A DNA stretch of 64,000 bases from Hysterangium stoloniferum. Its lineage: Eukaryota; Basidiomycota; Agaricomycetes; Hysterangiales; Hysterangiaceae. The position numbers were made by a program, and so were the translations under genes. The DNA lies in NCBI GenBank assembly GCA_015178975.1, contig WHVD01000072.1:310001-374000 (forward strand), in the 5' to 3' direction. Below the pieces are notes generated by a model that saw nothing but the letters and a program-made list of their open reading frames with translations, searched no databases and was not told where the DNA came from. Below are positions 34,392 through 46,309 of the stretch, piece after piece (within the stretch, counting starts at the first letter, position 1; each line of letters opens with the position of its first letter).

Positions 34392-34999
34392 GTCCTTTCT
34401 GTAAAGGGACTTCTAGTACAAGACCTCCCTATATACATATATGTCCCTGCTCTATTGTAGTCACCAGCTATTTTTTTTGATGGTTCAGCAATTAATTAGT
34501 GGACTCAGAAGCTGAGATAGTATGGCCCAGTGTCTCAGGGAACCTCTTGAAACCCTCTAACACCTTCCTTCCCCATTTGATCATACCCTTTGCCTAAGTG
34601 CTATTTTTAGTATAGCGAGTAGATAGGAGCTGCACCTTGCAGAAGGGAATATTTAGACTGTTTCTCTTTGGATTTCCCACTGCTAGGTGACCATAGTTAG
34701 TTATCTAATGATGAGTGCCACACAATCCCTAGCCTGCTGGGAGTTTCAGCACTCAATGTCCAGCTGAGTGTAAGGAGAACTCTCACACCTTCATTCTCTT
34801 ATGACTACTCTGTTGATCCACAGCCTTTAAAATTTCACTCACTGACATCTTATCATTCATTTAAGCTTATTTAATCCAACCATACAGCTCCTCACACAGA
34901 GATTCTGCATTAGATGAAGCTGGACTTGTATGTAGTGTCTAATAAACTTTGGATTTCCCTCTGCTAGCTTAGTGTGAGTACCACAGACAGCAGGGGTTG
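34392..34999. other. Unassigned insert between helicase motifs
   Basis: Helicase sequence is interrupted between the GHGKCKGN segment (36,208) and the PEHMLCVPTVDNL segment (34,391) by this stretch plus an LTR. TTTGGATTTCCC.CTGCTAG occurs twice in it (about 34,668 and 34,948). No family is recognised. Confidence 0.45.
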
Positions 35000-36207
35000 T
35001 GTTAAGTGCTGTGTCAGAAACTTATTCTGGAAACTATCAGAAAATAACAGGGAACTTGGATACTTCCAGGTAGGGGTCAGGACTTGGCTTCAGTGTTAAG
35101 ACCTAATCAAGGGGGCAAAAGAGGCTTTGTGTTGGAGGGCTAATGATAGAGATCATACTAGGCAGGAGGTCCAACTCTACAAAATGGGTGGAGCTTGGCT
35201 TCAACTTATGTGTTTCACCCTTGTACAAACTGTTAAGGTGCTCTGGTATTTCAGACAAAGCAGATAGTGTAATAAAAACAGACAACACTTAGCTCACTTG
35301 ACCAGAGGGCCAAAATGCTAAGAGTTGTGGGGTAAAGGGTTGTGGCTTGCTAGTGATGCCTTCAAGGATATTAGGGAGTAAGGTGGCTGAAGACTAAATG
35401 GGGGTAATGTAAGTCAATGTTAGAACTGAAGAGTAGTAGCATACAGTACATGGTAGGAACTTTATACAAAGGTGTAATGGATGAGCAGAGGTCTGATCAA
35501 AGAAGTGAGTGTGGCAAAGGAAGCATGGGAAGGGGTAGGGATCAGACTGGAACTAAATACAATGTAACAAAGGTATTATAGAGGGTATGAGATGGAAAAT
35601 AACATTTACATGTAGAGTGGGTGATGGGAGAGGGATGTAATGACAAAAAGGGAAAACCATAGTGAACCAAGTGTTGGGGCATCACAGGCAGTGATACCAT
35701 TGTTGGGGGTACTGATAGTGGGAAGCTGGAGGGTGGGGAAGGGAAAACAAGGTTGCAGGGGGCTGAATGACTGGGATCCTAACATTCAGCTTATGTACTG
35801 TGTCTCTATTCTATGCAAACACTTGTGTGTCCTTAATTTAAGAGGGTTGATATGTGCTGGAGAGCTCACAGATATTTGGAGTTCTGAAGAGTTCCAAATA
35901 TTGAGCATACAGAAAGAGAAGAGGAATCTAGCTAAGTTGATATCAGATATGAGGTGTAAGTACACATGTGTGGAAACTAATATAGGCTTTCTTGTAATTG
36001 TACATACTACAAACTGAGATCACAATAAGATGGATTAGGATAGGGGTTTCAGATTGGGAACATAATAAGCAAACAAATGAACACTTGTCAACAGACAAGT
36101 TACCAAATATGGAACAAGGGTGAAGTTCAGAATGTCCAGGGATTGATGGGTTTCCAGAGGTGGGAATTATATTGGAATATTGAAATATCTGCGAACACAT
36201 CATAACA
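35000..36207 (-). mobile_element. LTR-1, solo, minus strand, with nested LTR-4
   Basis: It starts TGTTAAGTGCTG and ends CATCATAACA. It is antisense to LTR-1 over its whole length once the nested LTR-4 is removed (about 512 bp). No 5-bp duplication flanks it, so one side may have been rearranged. It lies within the Helitron helicase region. Confidence 0.85.
35094..35784 (-). mobile_element. LTR-4, solo, nested
   Basis: It starts TGTTAAGACC and ends GATCCTAACA (691 bp), flanked by the duplication TTCAG (35,089-35,093 and 35,785-35,789). It splits the shared module of LTR-1 at GGACTTGGCTTCAG. It is the most complete LTR-4 and serves as reference for the pieces at 1,402 and 2,966. Confidence 0.92.
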
Positions 36208-36538
36208 AGTTACCCTTACACTTTCCATGTCCAATCTCCAAAAGCCACTGAGCAAATACAACACTCTCTTGATTAGTAGGATCTACATGCATATTCTCAC
36301 TCAAAAATTGAGTCTTGATATTGTTCCAAAGGTGAGACTGTGAGATACATGCACCAATAATATCTTCTTTGGAACCTTTAGGAATGAGAGGCAATGTCTC
36401 TGGAAAGTCACCACCCCACTGCACTGTACTGCCTCTAAAAGAGACATCCTTGTTAAGAATATCTCTAAGGCTGCAATCTTCTGCTTCACAGGTGAAGTGA
36501 TTCTATATTAGAACCTCATCCCAAATAATAAGGCTAAC
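36208..36538 (-). pseudogene. Helitron helicase, central part
   Basis: Reading leftwards from the gypsy insertion the frame gives VSLIIWDEVLI (Walker B, DE), then FRGSTVQWGGDFPETLPLIP and GACISQSHLWNNIKTQFL, ending FAQWLLEIGHGKCKGN. These are helicase motifs II-III of PIF1/Helitron proteins. The first residues join the 44,759 segment across the gypsy element once one CTAAC copy is removed. Confidence 0.9.
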
Positions 36539-37078
36539 TGTTATGACCCATTCCCGGATGTTTCAATATCCAACTTCCGACTTCTGACGGAACATCATAG
36601 TTACCATATCTTCCGTATTCTTCCCTTGTTATGCATTTGGTAATTTGTCTGTTGACAAGTATTCACTCATTTGTTTAATATATTCCCGTTTCAGAATATT
36701 GTCTCCTCAATTCATCTTATTATATTCCCATTTCAGAATACTTCCATTTCTGTCTTATTGTGGTCTTAGTTTGTAGTACAATAACAAGAAGACTTATATT
36801 AGTTTCCACAGATCTGTACTTTACTTTAGATCTGATATTGACTTAGTTTCTTATTCCCTCTCCCGTCTTTCTGTATGCTCAATATTTGGAACTCTTTGGA
36901 ACTCTGAATATCTGTATCTTCCATTGTAAGTCTCACTTTTGAAATTAAGGACTTCTGAGCATTTGCATAGAGGCGCAGCACATAAGCTGAAGCTGATGTC
37001 CTGACCCTATCTGATAGTTCCCGACTTCCCAGTGATTTTCTGATAGTTCCAGAATAAGTTCTGACATGGCACTTAACA
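36539..37078 (+). mobile_element. LTR-1, 5' LTR of the complete gypsy element
   Basis: It is 540 bp with TG...CA ends and the module CACATAAGCTGAAGC about 100 bp before the end. It is followed at 37,079 by GTATATCAGATCTC, which resembles the initiator-tRNA-Met primer site TGGTATCAGAGC used by many LTR elements, although not perfectly. Confidence 0.92.
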
Positions 37079-37112
37079 GTATATCAGATCTCAATTCTGC
37101 GACTCACTCATC

Positions 37113-38321
37113 ATGGGTCCCAAATGCAAAGCTGCTGAAGGACCATCTCAACTTCAATCCCCATTACAACTTTATACCACCCAACCTGAAACCCCAAATC
37201 AGCCGACAGCATCAGCTTCTGTCGAAGAAGTGACTGAGGTTGTTACCAAGGTAGCAAAGGATCTCAATGCTCCCAACACTTCCGACAATGAAGTAGAAGA
37301 ACAGCTGGCAACATTGAAAAAGAAATCTTCCAATGAACAGACTGAAATGTTGTTTGTCAACTCCATTGTGAAATTCACTGACTATTTGAAATCCGCTGAC
37401 TATTTGAAATCTGCTGAGGAAAGCAAAGAATTATCCTGCACTGGAGTCAAAGAACCTGAACCATTTACTGGCAAGGATCTGAAAAAATTGATGAATTTCC
37501 TTCTCCAATGCCATTTCAGTTTCTGTGATCAACCTGCTGCATTTAAATTCCACAGTCGAAAAGTCAATTTCGTGCTCTCTTATCCCAAGGATACCACTCA
37601 GGATTGGTTTGAACCTGGAATATCTGGAATATCTGATGAGACACCCGTATGGCTTGATGACTGGGATGCATTTGTGGAAGAAGTGGAAAATGAATTAATG
37701 ACGCTTAAGATGAAAGACAATCAACAAGTCTCTGATTATCTTGTTAAGTTCAATACCCTCTCTGCATGATGTGGTTGGGATGATTCTGCCCTCAGGCACC
37801 ATTTTAATATGGGACTTCCATCACACCTTAAAGACAAGATCTGCAAAGATGGGAAGCCAAAAACTCTCCAACTCATGCAGATTAAAGCCCAGACATCCAA
37901 TGCCCATTGTTGGGAACGAAAAGCCAAGGTCTCCTGAGAGAATCTGATGGAATGTTCTCAAAACAACAAGGCATCGACTAGCAAGTCTTCCAGCAATAAC
38001 TCAGGCAATAACACTGGCAACTCTGGCACTAATACTGGCAAATCAAATTTCGATCGGAAAAAAGACAAGAAATCCAACAAGGAAAAACAGTCAACTTCCG
38101 ACAAACCCGACATTTCCCACTTGTTGGGCACTGACGGTACACTCACCCCAAAGGAGAAACAATGATGCATGGATAACGATCTCTGCCTTTGCTGTGGGAA
38201 AGGCAGACACAAGGTTTCCGACTGTACTGTTAAGTCTAACTCTTCCAAGGCCCATGTGGCAACTTCCACTATGACTACAACATCCAAGGAAAAACCCACC
38301 ATGGAGTCGAAAAAAGAGTAA
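37113..38321 (+). pseudogene. gag (402 codons, three in-frame TGA)
   Basis: From the first ATG after the primer site one frame runs to TAA at 38,319, interrupted by three TGA codons (37,767, 37,935 and 38,163). The N-terminal region is Gln/Pro-rich. A helical capsid-like domain follows (FTGKDLKKLMNFLLQCHFSF, then PVWLDDWDAFVEEVENELM). A Ser/Asn/Gly linker and a CCHC knuckle CLCCGKGRHKVSDC (CX2CX4HX4C) come last. The layout is that of a Ty3/gypsy gag; it packages the RNA in active relatives. Protease starts in the -1 frame at about 38,312, where AAAAAAG could have served for frameshifting. Confidence 0.88.
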
Positions 38322-41300
38322 GCAACCCTCCGGAATCTGTACGGACAGAGGGTTGTGTTGACTCTCTCCATGTTTCTGAGATTATCTGTCTCAATGCATC
38401 TGCTCTCTCTAATCCTGACTCATTATTTGTAAAACTCGTCTCTGACCTTCTTGGAAATTTAGTGTTCCAAGCTCTGATAGATTCCAACTCCACACACTGT
38501 TTTGTAGATACCACCTTTGCCATGAAACATAATCTGAAACTCCATTCTGTTCCCACAATTTCTTTGCATCTGTGTGACAGCTAGCAATACGGCAATTACT
38601 CTATCCGGTTTCTGTGTGGAACATCCCAGATGGTTACTTTTTTCGAAAACAGTTGGACTCTAGCTGTTCGGTAGTTCTTGGATACAACTGGCTCACCCGA
38701 TATAGTTGATTGACTGGGTATTGGGCAGTATTAATTTCTGGATTCCTGACACTTCTGTTCCTCCTACAGTGTCTTTTCTGGCCAGAGCCTCTTCAGCCTC
38801 AATGGCACTTCTGGCTTCTACTGAAACCTCCGAACCTCCAAAAATCTCTCTCATCAATGCTTTGGCATTTGTTAGGGCAAGTAAACTGGATGGATCACAG
38901 TGTTTTTCGATCAGCTTAAAAGTTGATGAAGCATCTGGATGTTTTGCGACTCCAGAATTATCTGAGCTAAAAGCTGACCTGGAATGAGTTCCCAAAAAAT
39001 ACCATGATTTTGCAGATATTTTCAGTAAGCCAAAAGCTGACCAGCTTGCACCACACAGGCCCTACAACTTAAAAATCAATATTGAGCCCGGTTCAAACCC
39101 TCCGTTAGGACCTACTTACCCATTATCCCAATCACAACTTTTGTCTATTCGGGAGTTCTTGGATGAACATCTGTCAATAGGTTTTATCCGTCCCTCAAAG
39201 TCTCTGATTGGAGCACCCATCCTTTTCGTCAAGAAGAAGGATGGTTCCCTTCAACTCTGTGTTGATTTCAGAGAATTAAATTCCATTACACGGAAAGATA
39301 AGTACCCACTTCCGCTCGTTACCAACTTACTTGGTGCCCCACAGAAAGCTTGGATCTACACCAAAATAGACCTCAAACACGCCTATCATTTGGTCCGAAA
39401 TGCCGAGGGCAACAAATGGAAAACTGCTTTTTGGACTCGCTATGGATCCTTTGAATGGTTGGTTATGCTGTTCGGCCTTACCAACGCCCCTTCTGCTTTT
39501 CAACATTTCATTAACGATATATTTTCCAATATGCTTGACATATGTGTTATAGTCTATTTGGACGACATTTTGGTATTTTCCGAGGATCCCGCTCTTCATG
39601 ACAAACAAGTCTGTGAAGTCTTCCAAAGACTCCAAAAACACAGTCTTTTCACCAACAGTAAAAAATGCTATTTTAACGTGGATTCTATTGAATACTTAGG
39701 TTTCATTATTGGACCCGAGGGTCTCCCTATGGACGAAACCAAGGTTCAAGTTGTCCATGATTGGCCCGAACCACAGAAAGTCAAAGACATTCAGTCATTT
39801 TTAGGTTACACAAGCTTCTACCATCATTTCATTCTTGGATATTACAATACCACTCACTCACCTTACCCATAAATCTCAACCATGGGTTTTTGATGACAAA
39901 TGCTGCTCTGCTTTCCAGACTTTAAAAAATGCTTTCACTTCTGCCCTGATTCTTTCTCATTGGAAACCTGATGTTCCAATTATTGTGGAAACTGATGCTT
40001 CCGATTATGCAATTGCTGCAATTCTTTCCATTCAGGATTCTGACAGTGAAATTCATCCAGTTGCTTTCCTTTCTCAGACACTGAAAGTGTCTGAACTCAA
40101 CTATGACATTCATGATAAGGAACTTTTGGCAATCTTTGAAGCTTTCAAACATTGGCGCCATTACCTTGAAGGTTCCACAACTCCCATTGACGTTGTTACC
40201 GATCACAAAAATCTGAAATATTTTTCTACCACTAAACTTTTGACCCACTGGCAAGCCCACTGGTCTGAATTCCTTTCCACTTTCAACATGATTATCTGTT
40301 TCTGACCCAGACATCTTGGTGGAAAACCAGATGCCATGACTCGACGATGGGATGTCTATCCTAAAGAGGGGGAAAGTAACTATGCCATTGTTAATCCGCA
40401 TAACTTGAAACTGGTTTTTACAACACAGCAACTTTCCACATCTATTCGAGTGACTTCCCTCTACTATCCAATTATGCATAGCATTTTGATTATGGACATT
40501 GAGCAATTACATCAAGATATCCTTTCTGCACTCACTTCTGACCTGGCCCTCAAGCCACACCTAGAAGTTCCTAATAATCCTGACCAACCCCGATGGTCAC
40601 AAGACTCTCAAGGTTTTATCCATCTTGATGGATGTATCTATGTTCCAGATTCCAATAATCTCTGACTCTGTGTACTTCAGTACAAACACAAACATCCAAT
40701 CTCTGGACATTACGGCATTAACAATACTCTTGGTCTAATCTGAAGAGAATATACTTGGCCCAACCTCCAAGATTTCGTAACCCAGTTCTGTAAGTCATGC
40801 ACTACCTGCTTACACTCTAAAACCTAGAGACATAAGCCATATGGCCTTCTCAAGCAAATTCCAATAGCAGAAAAACCCTGGAACTCAATTTCCATGGATT
40901 TTATCAAACAACTTCCGACTTCCGAAGGCTTTACATCCATCCTAGTTGTTGTGGATCGATTCTCAAAAGAAGGAATTTTCATACCCACTCACGATACAAT
41001 CACATCCTCACAATTAGCAAAACTTTTCATTATTCACATATTTTCCAAACATGGTGTTCCATCTCATGTAACTTCCAATTGAGGCTTCAAGTTTGTCTCC
41101 CATTTCTTCCAGGCCCTCAGAAAAGCCCTCGACATGAAATTACACTTCACCGTGGGATATCATCTGGAAGGTGATGGACAAATGGAACGTGTTAATCAAA
41201 CACTGGAACAATATCTCTGCATCTATTGCAACTATCAACAGGATAACTGGAAATCCCTTCTTCCGATTGCGGAATTCACCTACAATAACTCTCTGAATGC

Positions 41301-41976
41301 AACTACCAGCATCTCTCCCTTTTTTGCCAACAAAGGCTATAATCTGAATCTCACAGTACATTCCAAATGAGATTTGGCTTCTATCTGTGCTCAAGAATTT
41401 ATTACCAATCTCAATGAGTGACATCAAGAACTTCAGAAAGCTATTTCTTCCACCCAGGAATATTATCAACGTTCCATGGACAAAAACAGGATCCTGCCTC
41501 CTAACTTCAAAATTGGTGATCAGGTTTTTGTAAAAGCTCAATTCTTCCGAACTACCTGACCTTCTAAAAAGCTTGCTGAGAAATTATTACCCCTTTTTGA
41601 AATTATAGCACAAGCCGGTTCACTTTCATGGACTCTCCAACTTCCCGATAGTATGCAAGCAGTCCACCCTGTTTTCCATGTTTCCATGTTAGAACCTTGT
41701 GTTCCTAACAATATCCCAGAACATATTCAACCTCCACCCCCTCTGATCATCATTGACAGAGAACCTGAATTTGAAGTTTCCGAGATTTGGGACTCTAAAA
41801 TCGACAATCGCCAATGTACTTGTAAATTGCTCTATCTAGTCAAATGGGCAGGTTATGAAGGTACCGATGAGGAAACTTCATGGATATTGGCCACGGAACT
41901 TGGACTTGCTATGGAAATTGTTATTGACTTCCACACAGCTTATCCGAGCAAACCCAGACCTTTATCATCACTCTGA
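38312..41976 (+). pseudogene. pol: protease, RT, RNase H, integrase, chromodomain
   Basis: Protease has ALIDSNSTHCFVD near 38,470, where the usual DSG/DST active site reads DSN. RT (39,141-39,830) is open and carries [46 protein letters not shown] and YLDDILVFSED. A one-base loss near 39,830 shifts into RNase H (ETDASDYAIAAILS, HDKELLAIFEAFKHW, VTDHKNLKYF). The integrase zinc region lies at about 40,680-40,850. In the core from 40,894 the first Asp (MDFI) and the Glu ([17 protein letters not shown]) remain, but the middle SDRGSEF reads SN(stop)GFKF. A chromodomain (YLVKWAGYEGTDEETSW) closes it. Two frameshifts and several stops, mainly TGA, make it inactive. Confidence 0.92.
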
Positions 41977-42400
41977 CCTTTTTCCATTTTCTTTCTGTTC
42001 AGTTTCCGATACTTCCAATACTTCTGATATCACACTCATTTTTGAAATCATACAAGTCAAAAAATATATTTGCAACTATTTCAAAGTTTCTGACACCCCA
42101 AATCCTCCTTCCGCCTCAACTCCTGTATCATCCACAATCTCTGCACTTTCTACCATATCCTGCCCTCACCATCCTCACTTTCCAGCCCCTTTCCTGACTC
42201 CCACCTTTTCTTGACACATTCTGCCAATGGATCATTTGGCTGTTCCCTTGCCTTATCAGAAAACCTTTCGGAAACTGCAATAATGCCGATGCTAACCATT
42301 ACCTTCTCCATAAATTCATTTCACCTCCAGAAATTCCAGGTCAATGACTGGAAACCTTTTTCCTGGATATTGTTATGGTGCTCCAGAGCATCCCACATTT

Positions 42401-44003
42401 TCATAAGTTCCATTCAATAAAAACCAATGTGTCGACAGTGTCCTTGAGGAGCTCAATGCCAGAACTATCCATACTTGGCACTTCAGTTTCCACAATCTTG
42501 GACATTCCAAGATTTTCCACATCATCAGTTTTCTGAGCCTTCTCACCTTTCAGAACCCTCGTCATGGTGAGAGTGCACAGAAGTTTGAGAACCATGCAGG
42601 GATAGCAAGTTCCACCCCATTTTACCTTCTGTTTCCAACACATCAAATTCCAAATTGAACATCAATAATGTTACAACCGGAAATCCCGCCAGACTCCAGG
42701 CACTAACTTATATGCACCCATGCCCTATACGCACCCATTATCAGTTTACCGGAATTCCCACCAGACTCTGTACATCAGACTTGTCTACGTTCATCTTCGT
42801 TACATTGTGTTTCAGTCACTGGAAAACCCACCGGACTCCATCTCTGTCTATATCCGACCTTGTCCCACATGTCAGTCACTGGACCCCACTCGTAAAACCT
42901 GTCAACCCTCTAACAGAGCCCCATTCCCATTTTAGTCAAATGACGTGTCACGATTCGGACTCCGCTCCCACTCTGTTTCCTGTTATAGTTTATGATTTGT
43001 CACTATTCAGACTCTGCTCCATTCTGTCCCATTCCTAACACCAATTTGGTGTTTACTATTCCCGTTTTATGCTTTGCTCATTTCATTTCATCATTACTGG
43101 ATTCGGTATGACATTCACTCCACGGTCTATTTAAACTGGCAGATGTTGTACATACAATCCAGTCAAAAAATCGGCTTAGATTCCCCCCAGTAATCTAATA
43201 CATTTTCTGCTCTAAACTCCTACTTGAATCACACCGCTTACACTAGTCGGAGCCCATGGGCTCCAGTGCATCTATCTCTCTCACCTATCTTGACTCACGA
43301 CCCACAACCTCCGACCTATGACCCCTCGACCCACGACCCCCGCCTGGACTCCCCGGGATTCCCATCCACCTGTCTGAAATTGGACAACACAATCTAGTGA
43401 GGGCACAGCCTATAAGCTGAAGCCAAGTCCTACCAGATATTCCGCAGGTTTCTCTGGAGACCTGCCCTGTACGTATCCTAACAAATAACACAGACTGTCA
43501 TGGACAACTTCCATCCATTCCAGAGCTTTTACCTTTTGTTTCTGTTTCAGAAATTAATCAACTTCTGACTATATACAAAGTCACTTACTTTGGGACTCAA
43601 AGGCCCAGCCTCTCCCTCTACCTCCACCTCCACAGCTTTTCGCTGTATTCAATTGTTATTGGATGAAAATATGGAAAATTGTTGTTTTGACTTACTTTTC
43701 CCTCCCTTATCTCTTTTGCTCTCTTTTCCACTGCCTCAGACTCCCACTGTTTTTTCTCCACCTCATCTTTCTTCTTCCAATCCTCTGCCATCTTCCACAT
43801 CCACGCCTCCTTTTCCACCTTCACCCACTCCAACTCGTGTTTTTCTGCCTCTTCCACCTCCTTCAATTCCCACATCAACACCTTTTCCTCCTCCTCTTAT
43901 CGTCGCTTCATCTCCTCCATCCTCTGTCATTTTTGTTGAAGTTCTTCAACCTTCAACATTTTTTGAAGCATGGAAATTTCAGCATCTGAGTCTTCCAGGG
44001 TAG
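42401..44003 (-). pseudogene. Antisense spliced gene in the complete gypsy element, split by a solo LTR
   Basis: This is the counterpart of the gene at 15,642-16,560. Exon 1 (about 44,003-43,696) is a coiled coil starting EDSDAEISMLQKMLKVEEL with two stops. Exon 2 (43,642-43,589) is an acidic 18-codon linker. Exon 3 runs from 43,541 to 43,494 and, beyond the LTR-2 insertion, from 42,668 to 42,401. Introns of 53 and 47 bp have GTAAGT donors and CAG acceptors at the same places as in element 2. Across the LTR the cluster reads CX2CX6C...CYPCMVLKLLC, with a TGA at the second variable position. A TATAAAAA box lies at 44,080-44,087 upstream on the minus strand. The conserved exon structure in two element types is the main support. 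Confidence 0.6.
42669..43493 (+). mobile_element. LTR-2, solo
   Basis: It starts TGTTACAACCGG and ends CGTATCCTAACA (825 bp), flanked by the duplication AATAA (42,664-42,668 and 43,494-43,498). It is inserted in the third exon of the antisense gene. It carries the module GCCTATAAGCTGAAGCCAAG. Confidence 0.94.
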
Positions 44004-44079
44004 TGATAAACAAGGGTCAATGAATTGATATGCAAGTTGTGGTTAAAGAAACAAAATCATTAATTCAAATATTTGGAAG

Positions 44080-44087
44080 TTTTTATA
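44080..44087 (-). promoter_or_regulatory. TATA box for the antisense gene
   Basis: On the minus strand GAGTATAAAAACTTCC lies about 80 bp before the start of the coiled-coil frame. A TATATAAAAA box holds the matching place (16,577-16,587) in element 2. Confidence 0.5.
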
Positions 44088-44202
44088 CTCAGACCAGCAG
44101 CCGAAACTCTCACTTCCAGAATTGCATAAATTTCACGACACATAACGATCAGCCATCGCTTCAATCACTTAGTACCTAATCACCTCTATGGGACTTTGGC
44201 CT

Positions 44203-44215
44203 AACAGGGGGGTAC
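44203..44215 (+). other. Polypurine tract of the complete gypsy element
   Basis: AACAGGGGGGTAC directly precedes the 3' LTR. It corresponds to the tract at 16,692. Confidence 0.85.
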
Positions 44216-44758
44216 TGTTACAACCCATTCCCAGATGTTTCAATATCTGACTTCCAACTTCCGACTATGGAACATCATAGTTACCGTATCTTCCATATTC
44301 TTCCCTTGTTCCACATTTGGTAATTTGTCTGTTGACAAGTATTCACTTGTTTGTTTATTATATTCCTGTTTCGGAATATTGTCTCCCCAATTCATCTTAT
44401 TGTATTCCCATTTCAGAATACTTCTGTTTCTGTCTTATTGTGGTCTTAGTTTGTAGTACAATAACGAAAAGACTTATATTAGTTTCCACAGATTTGTACT
44501 TTACTTTAGATCTGATATTGACTTAGTTTCTTATTCCCTCTCCCATCTTTCTGTACACTCGATATTCAGAACTCTTCAGAACTCTGAATATCTGTATCTT
44601 CCAGTGTAAGTCTCGCTTTTGAAATTAAGGACTTCTGAGTGTTTGTGTAGAGGCACAGCATATAAGCTGAAGCTGACATCCTGACCCTATCCAATAGTTC
44701 CTGACTTCCCAGTGATTTTCTGATAGTTCTGGAATAAGTTCTGACAAGGCACTTAACA
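44216..44758 (+). mobile_element. LTR-1, 3' LTR of the complete gypsy element
   Basis: It is 543 bp, collinear with the 5' LTR, with differences concentrated in C/T and G/A changes. It is followed by CTAAC, the target duplication. Confidence 0.93.
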
Positions 44759-45780
44759 CTAACCTCTTTCATCAAATTGGCCTTATCTGAGCCTTTCTTC
44801 ATTGTACAGATGGATTTCTCATCAACTTAACAGGGAATTGAAACATGCTGTGAGTCCACCCACCACTCAGAATAAGTGAAGCAATGCCAGAGGAGGCAAC
44901 ACAGAGTACAATAAGCCTTTGCCTCTGCAGGCATGTGCCAAAGTATTCCAAAAAAAATGATTTTCCAGTATCCCCAGGTCCATTCAAAAAGATATCTACT
45001 CTTGTTTCATGCCTTGCAATGACAACATCCATGATTTCATTGTATGTAATCCTCTGGCCCTTATTTAATTTTTCAATATTAATATCTGCTTTGATTTATT
45101 CAGCTGACTGGTCATAAGCCCTCTGTTCATTGATAAATCAATTTCCCACACTCTCTTTTCATGGTTCTATATGTTGAGGCATATGAGGGTACTCTGAGAG
45201 TGGTTTCCCACTTATATGAAGAATTTCAACAAGCTTAAAGAGCCTAAAGTCATAGACTGTGTCATCAGATGGTATCTGATGAAGATGTATCTGAAGGATG
45301 TATTTCAAGTCATCACAAATGTCTGCTTTAAATTCATGTCAGAGTGCAGCTGGATAAGAAGGAAAGCATTGGCTGAGAATAGTGGCAAACACTTCATAAT
45401 TGAGATCCAGTCTGTGTGGCCTTTGCTTCTTGAAGGCACAACTTCCATTCTTTATCATTTTCAAATAGACCACATGCCATGCAGGCTGCCTGGAATGAAG
45501 GATAAACCTGTCCCTCATGGGTCCTGATATCTTCAAAGGAAGTTGTCCCCTGGACAACTGTGAGCAAAATGTGTAAAAAGAACCTTGGGCCACTTGAGGA
45601 TCCTGTAATATGAATGTGTCCAATGGTAAATCCCCTCTTCCTTGTATTCCATTTTCTTTTTTTTCTTTTTCTTTTGCATTCCATGTGAAAAATTCTGGAA
45701 ACTCAAACATAGTGAAGTGAATGGGCTGCCCTACCATTAAGGCCTATTGCATTTTTAGCATTGGCCTCAAAGTATGCCAT
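44759..45780 (-). pseudogene. Helitron helicase, N-terminal and Walker A part
   Basis: Reading leftwards, 45,780-45,340 encodes FEFPEFFTWN and PQVAQGSFYTFCSQLSRGQL, the region between the Helitron-like N domain and the helicase. Then 45,032-44,764 carries the ATP-binding loop FLNGPGDTGKSFFLEYF (GPGGTGKS-like) and VASSGIASLIL. It joins the 46,310 segment across a solo LTR and the 36,208 segment across the gypsy element. Frame changes are present between the two blocks. Confidence 0.88.
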
Positions 45781-46309
45781 TGTCACGACCCATTCCCAGA
45801 TGTTTCAATATCCAACTTCTGACTTCCAACCTCTGACTACAGAACATCATAGTTACCATATCTTCCACATTCTTCCCTTGTTCCACATTTGGTAATTTGT
45901 CTGTTGACAAGTATTCACTCGTTTGTTTTATTATATTCCTGTTTCGGAATATTGTCTCCCCAATTCGTCTTGTTGTATTCCCATTTCAGAATACTTCCAT
46001 TTCTGTCTTATTGTGGTCTTAGTTTGTATTACAATAACGAGAAGACTTATATTAGTGTCCACAAATTTGTACTTTACTTTAGATCTGATCTCGACTTAGT
46101 TTCTTATTCCCTCTTCCATCTTTCTGTACACTTGATATTCGGAACTCTTCAGAACTCTGAATATCCGTATCTTCCATTGTAAGTCTCACCTTTGAAATTA
46201 AGGACTTTTGAGCATTTGCGTAGAGGTAGAGGTGCAGCACATAAGCTGAAGCCAACATCCTGACCCTATCCGATAGTTCCGGAATAAGTTCCCAACACAG
46301 CACTTAACA
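45781..46309 (+). mobile_element. LTR-1, solo
   Basis: It starts TGTCACGACCC and ends GCACTTAACA (529 bp), flanked by the duplication GCCAT (45,776-45,780 and 46,310-46,314). It interrupts the Helitron frame. Confidence 0.93.

Larger units (their letters stand above)
36539..44758 (+). mobile_element. Complete chromodomain Ty3/gypsy element (8.2 kb)
   Basis: LTRs at 36,539-37,078 and 44,216-44,758 both start TGTTAYRACCCATTCCC and end GCACTTAACA. The 5-bp target duplication CTAAC stands at 36,534-36,538 and 44,759-44,763. Inside, in order, are a primer-site region, gag, pol with chromodomain, an antisense gene broken by a solo LTR-2, and a polypurine tract. It sits in the Helitron helicase frame. 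The LTRs differ mostly by C/T or G/A changes, many at CpG, so the element is old and no longer mobile by itself. Confidence 0.95.

Noticed and set aside
43590-44003. Plus-strand Pro/Ser-rich frame over the gypsy 3' region
   Set aside because: It is the shadow of the antisense coiled-coil exon (Glu/Lys codons read backwards).
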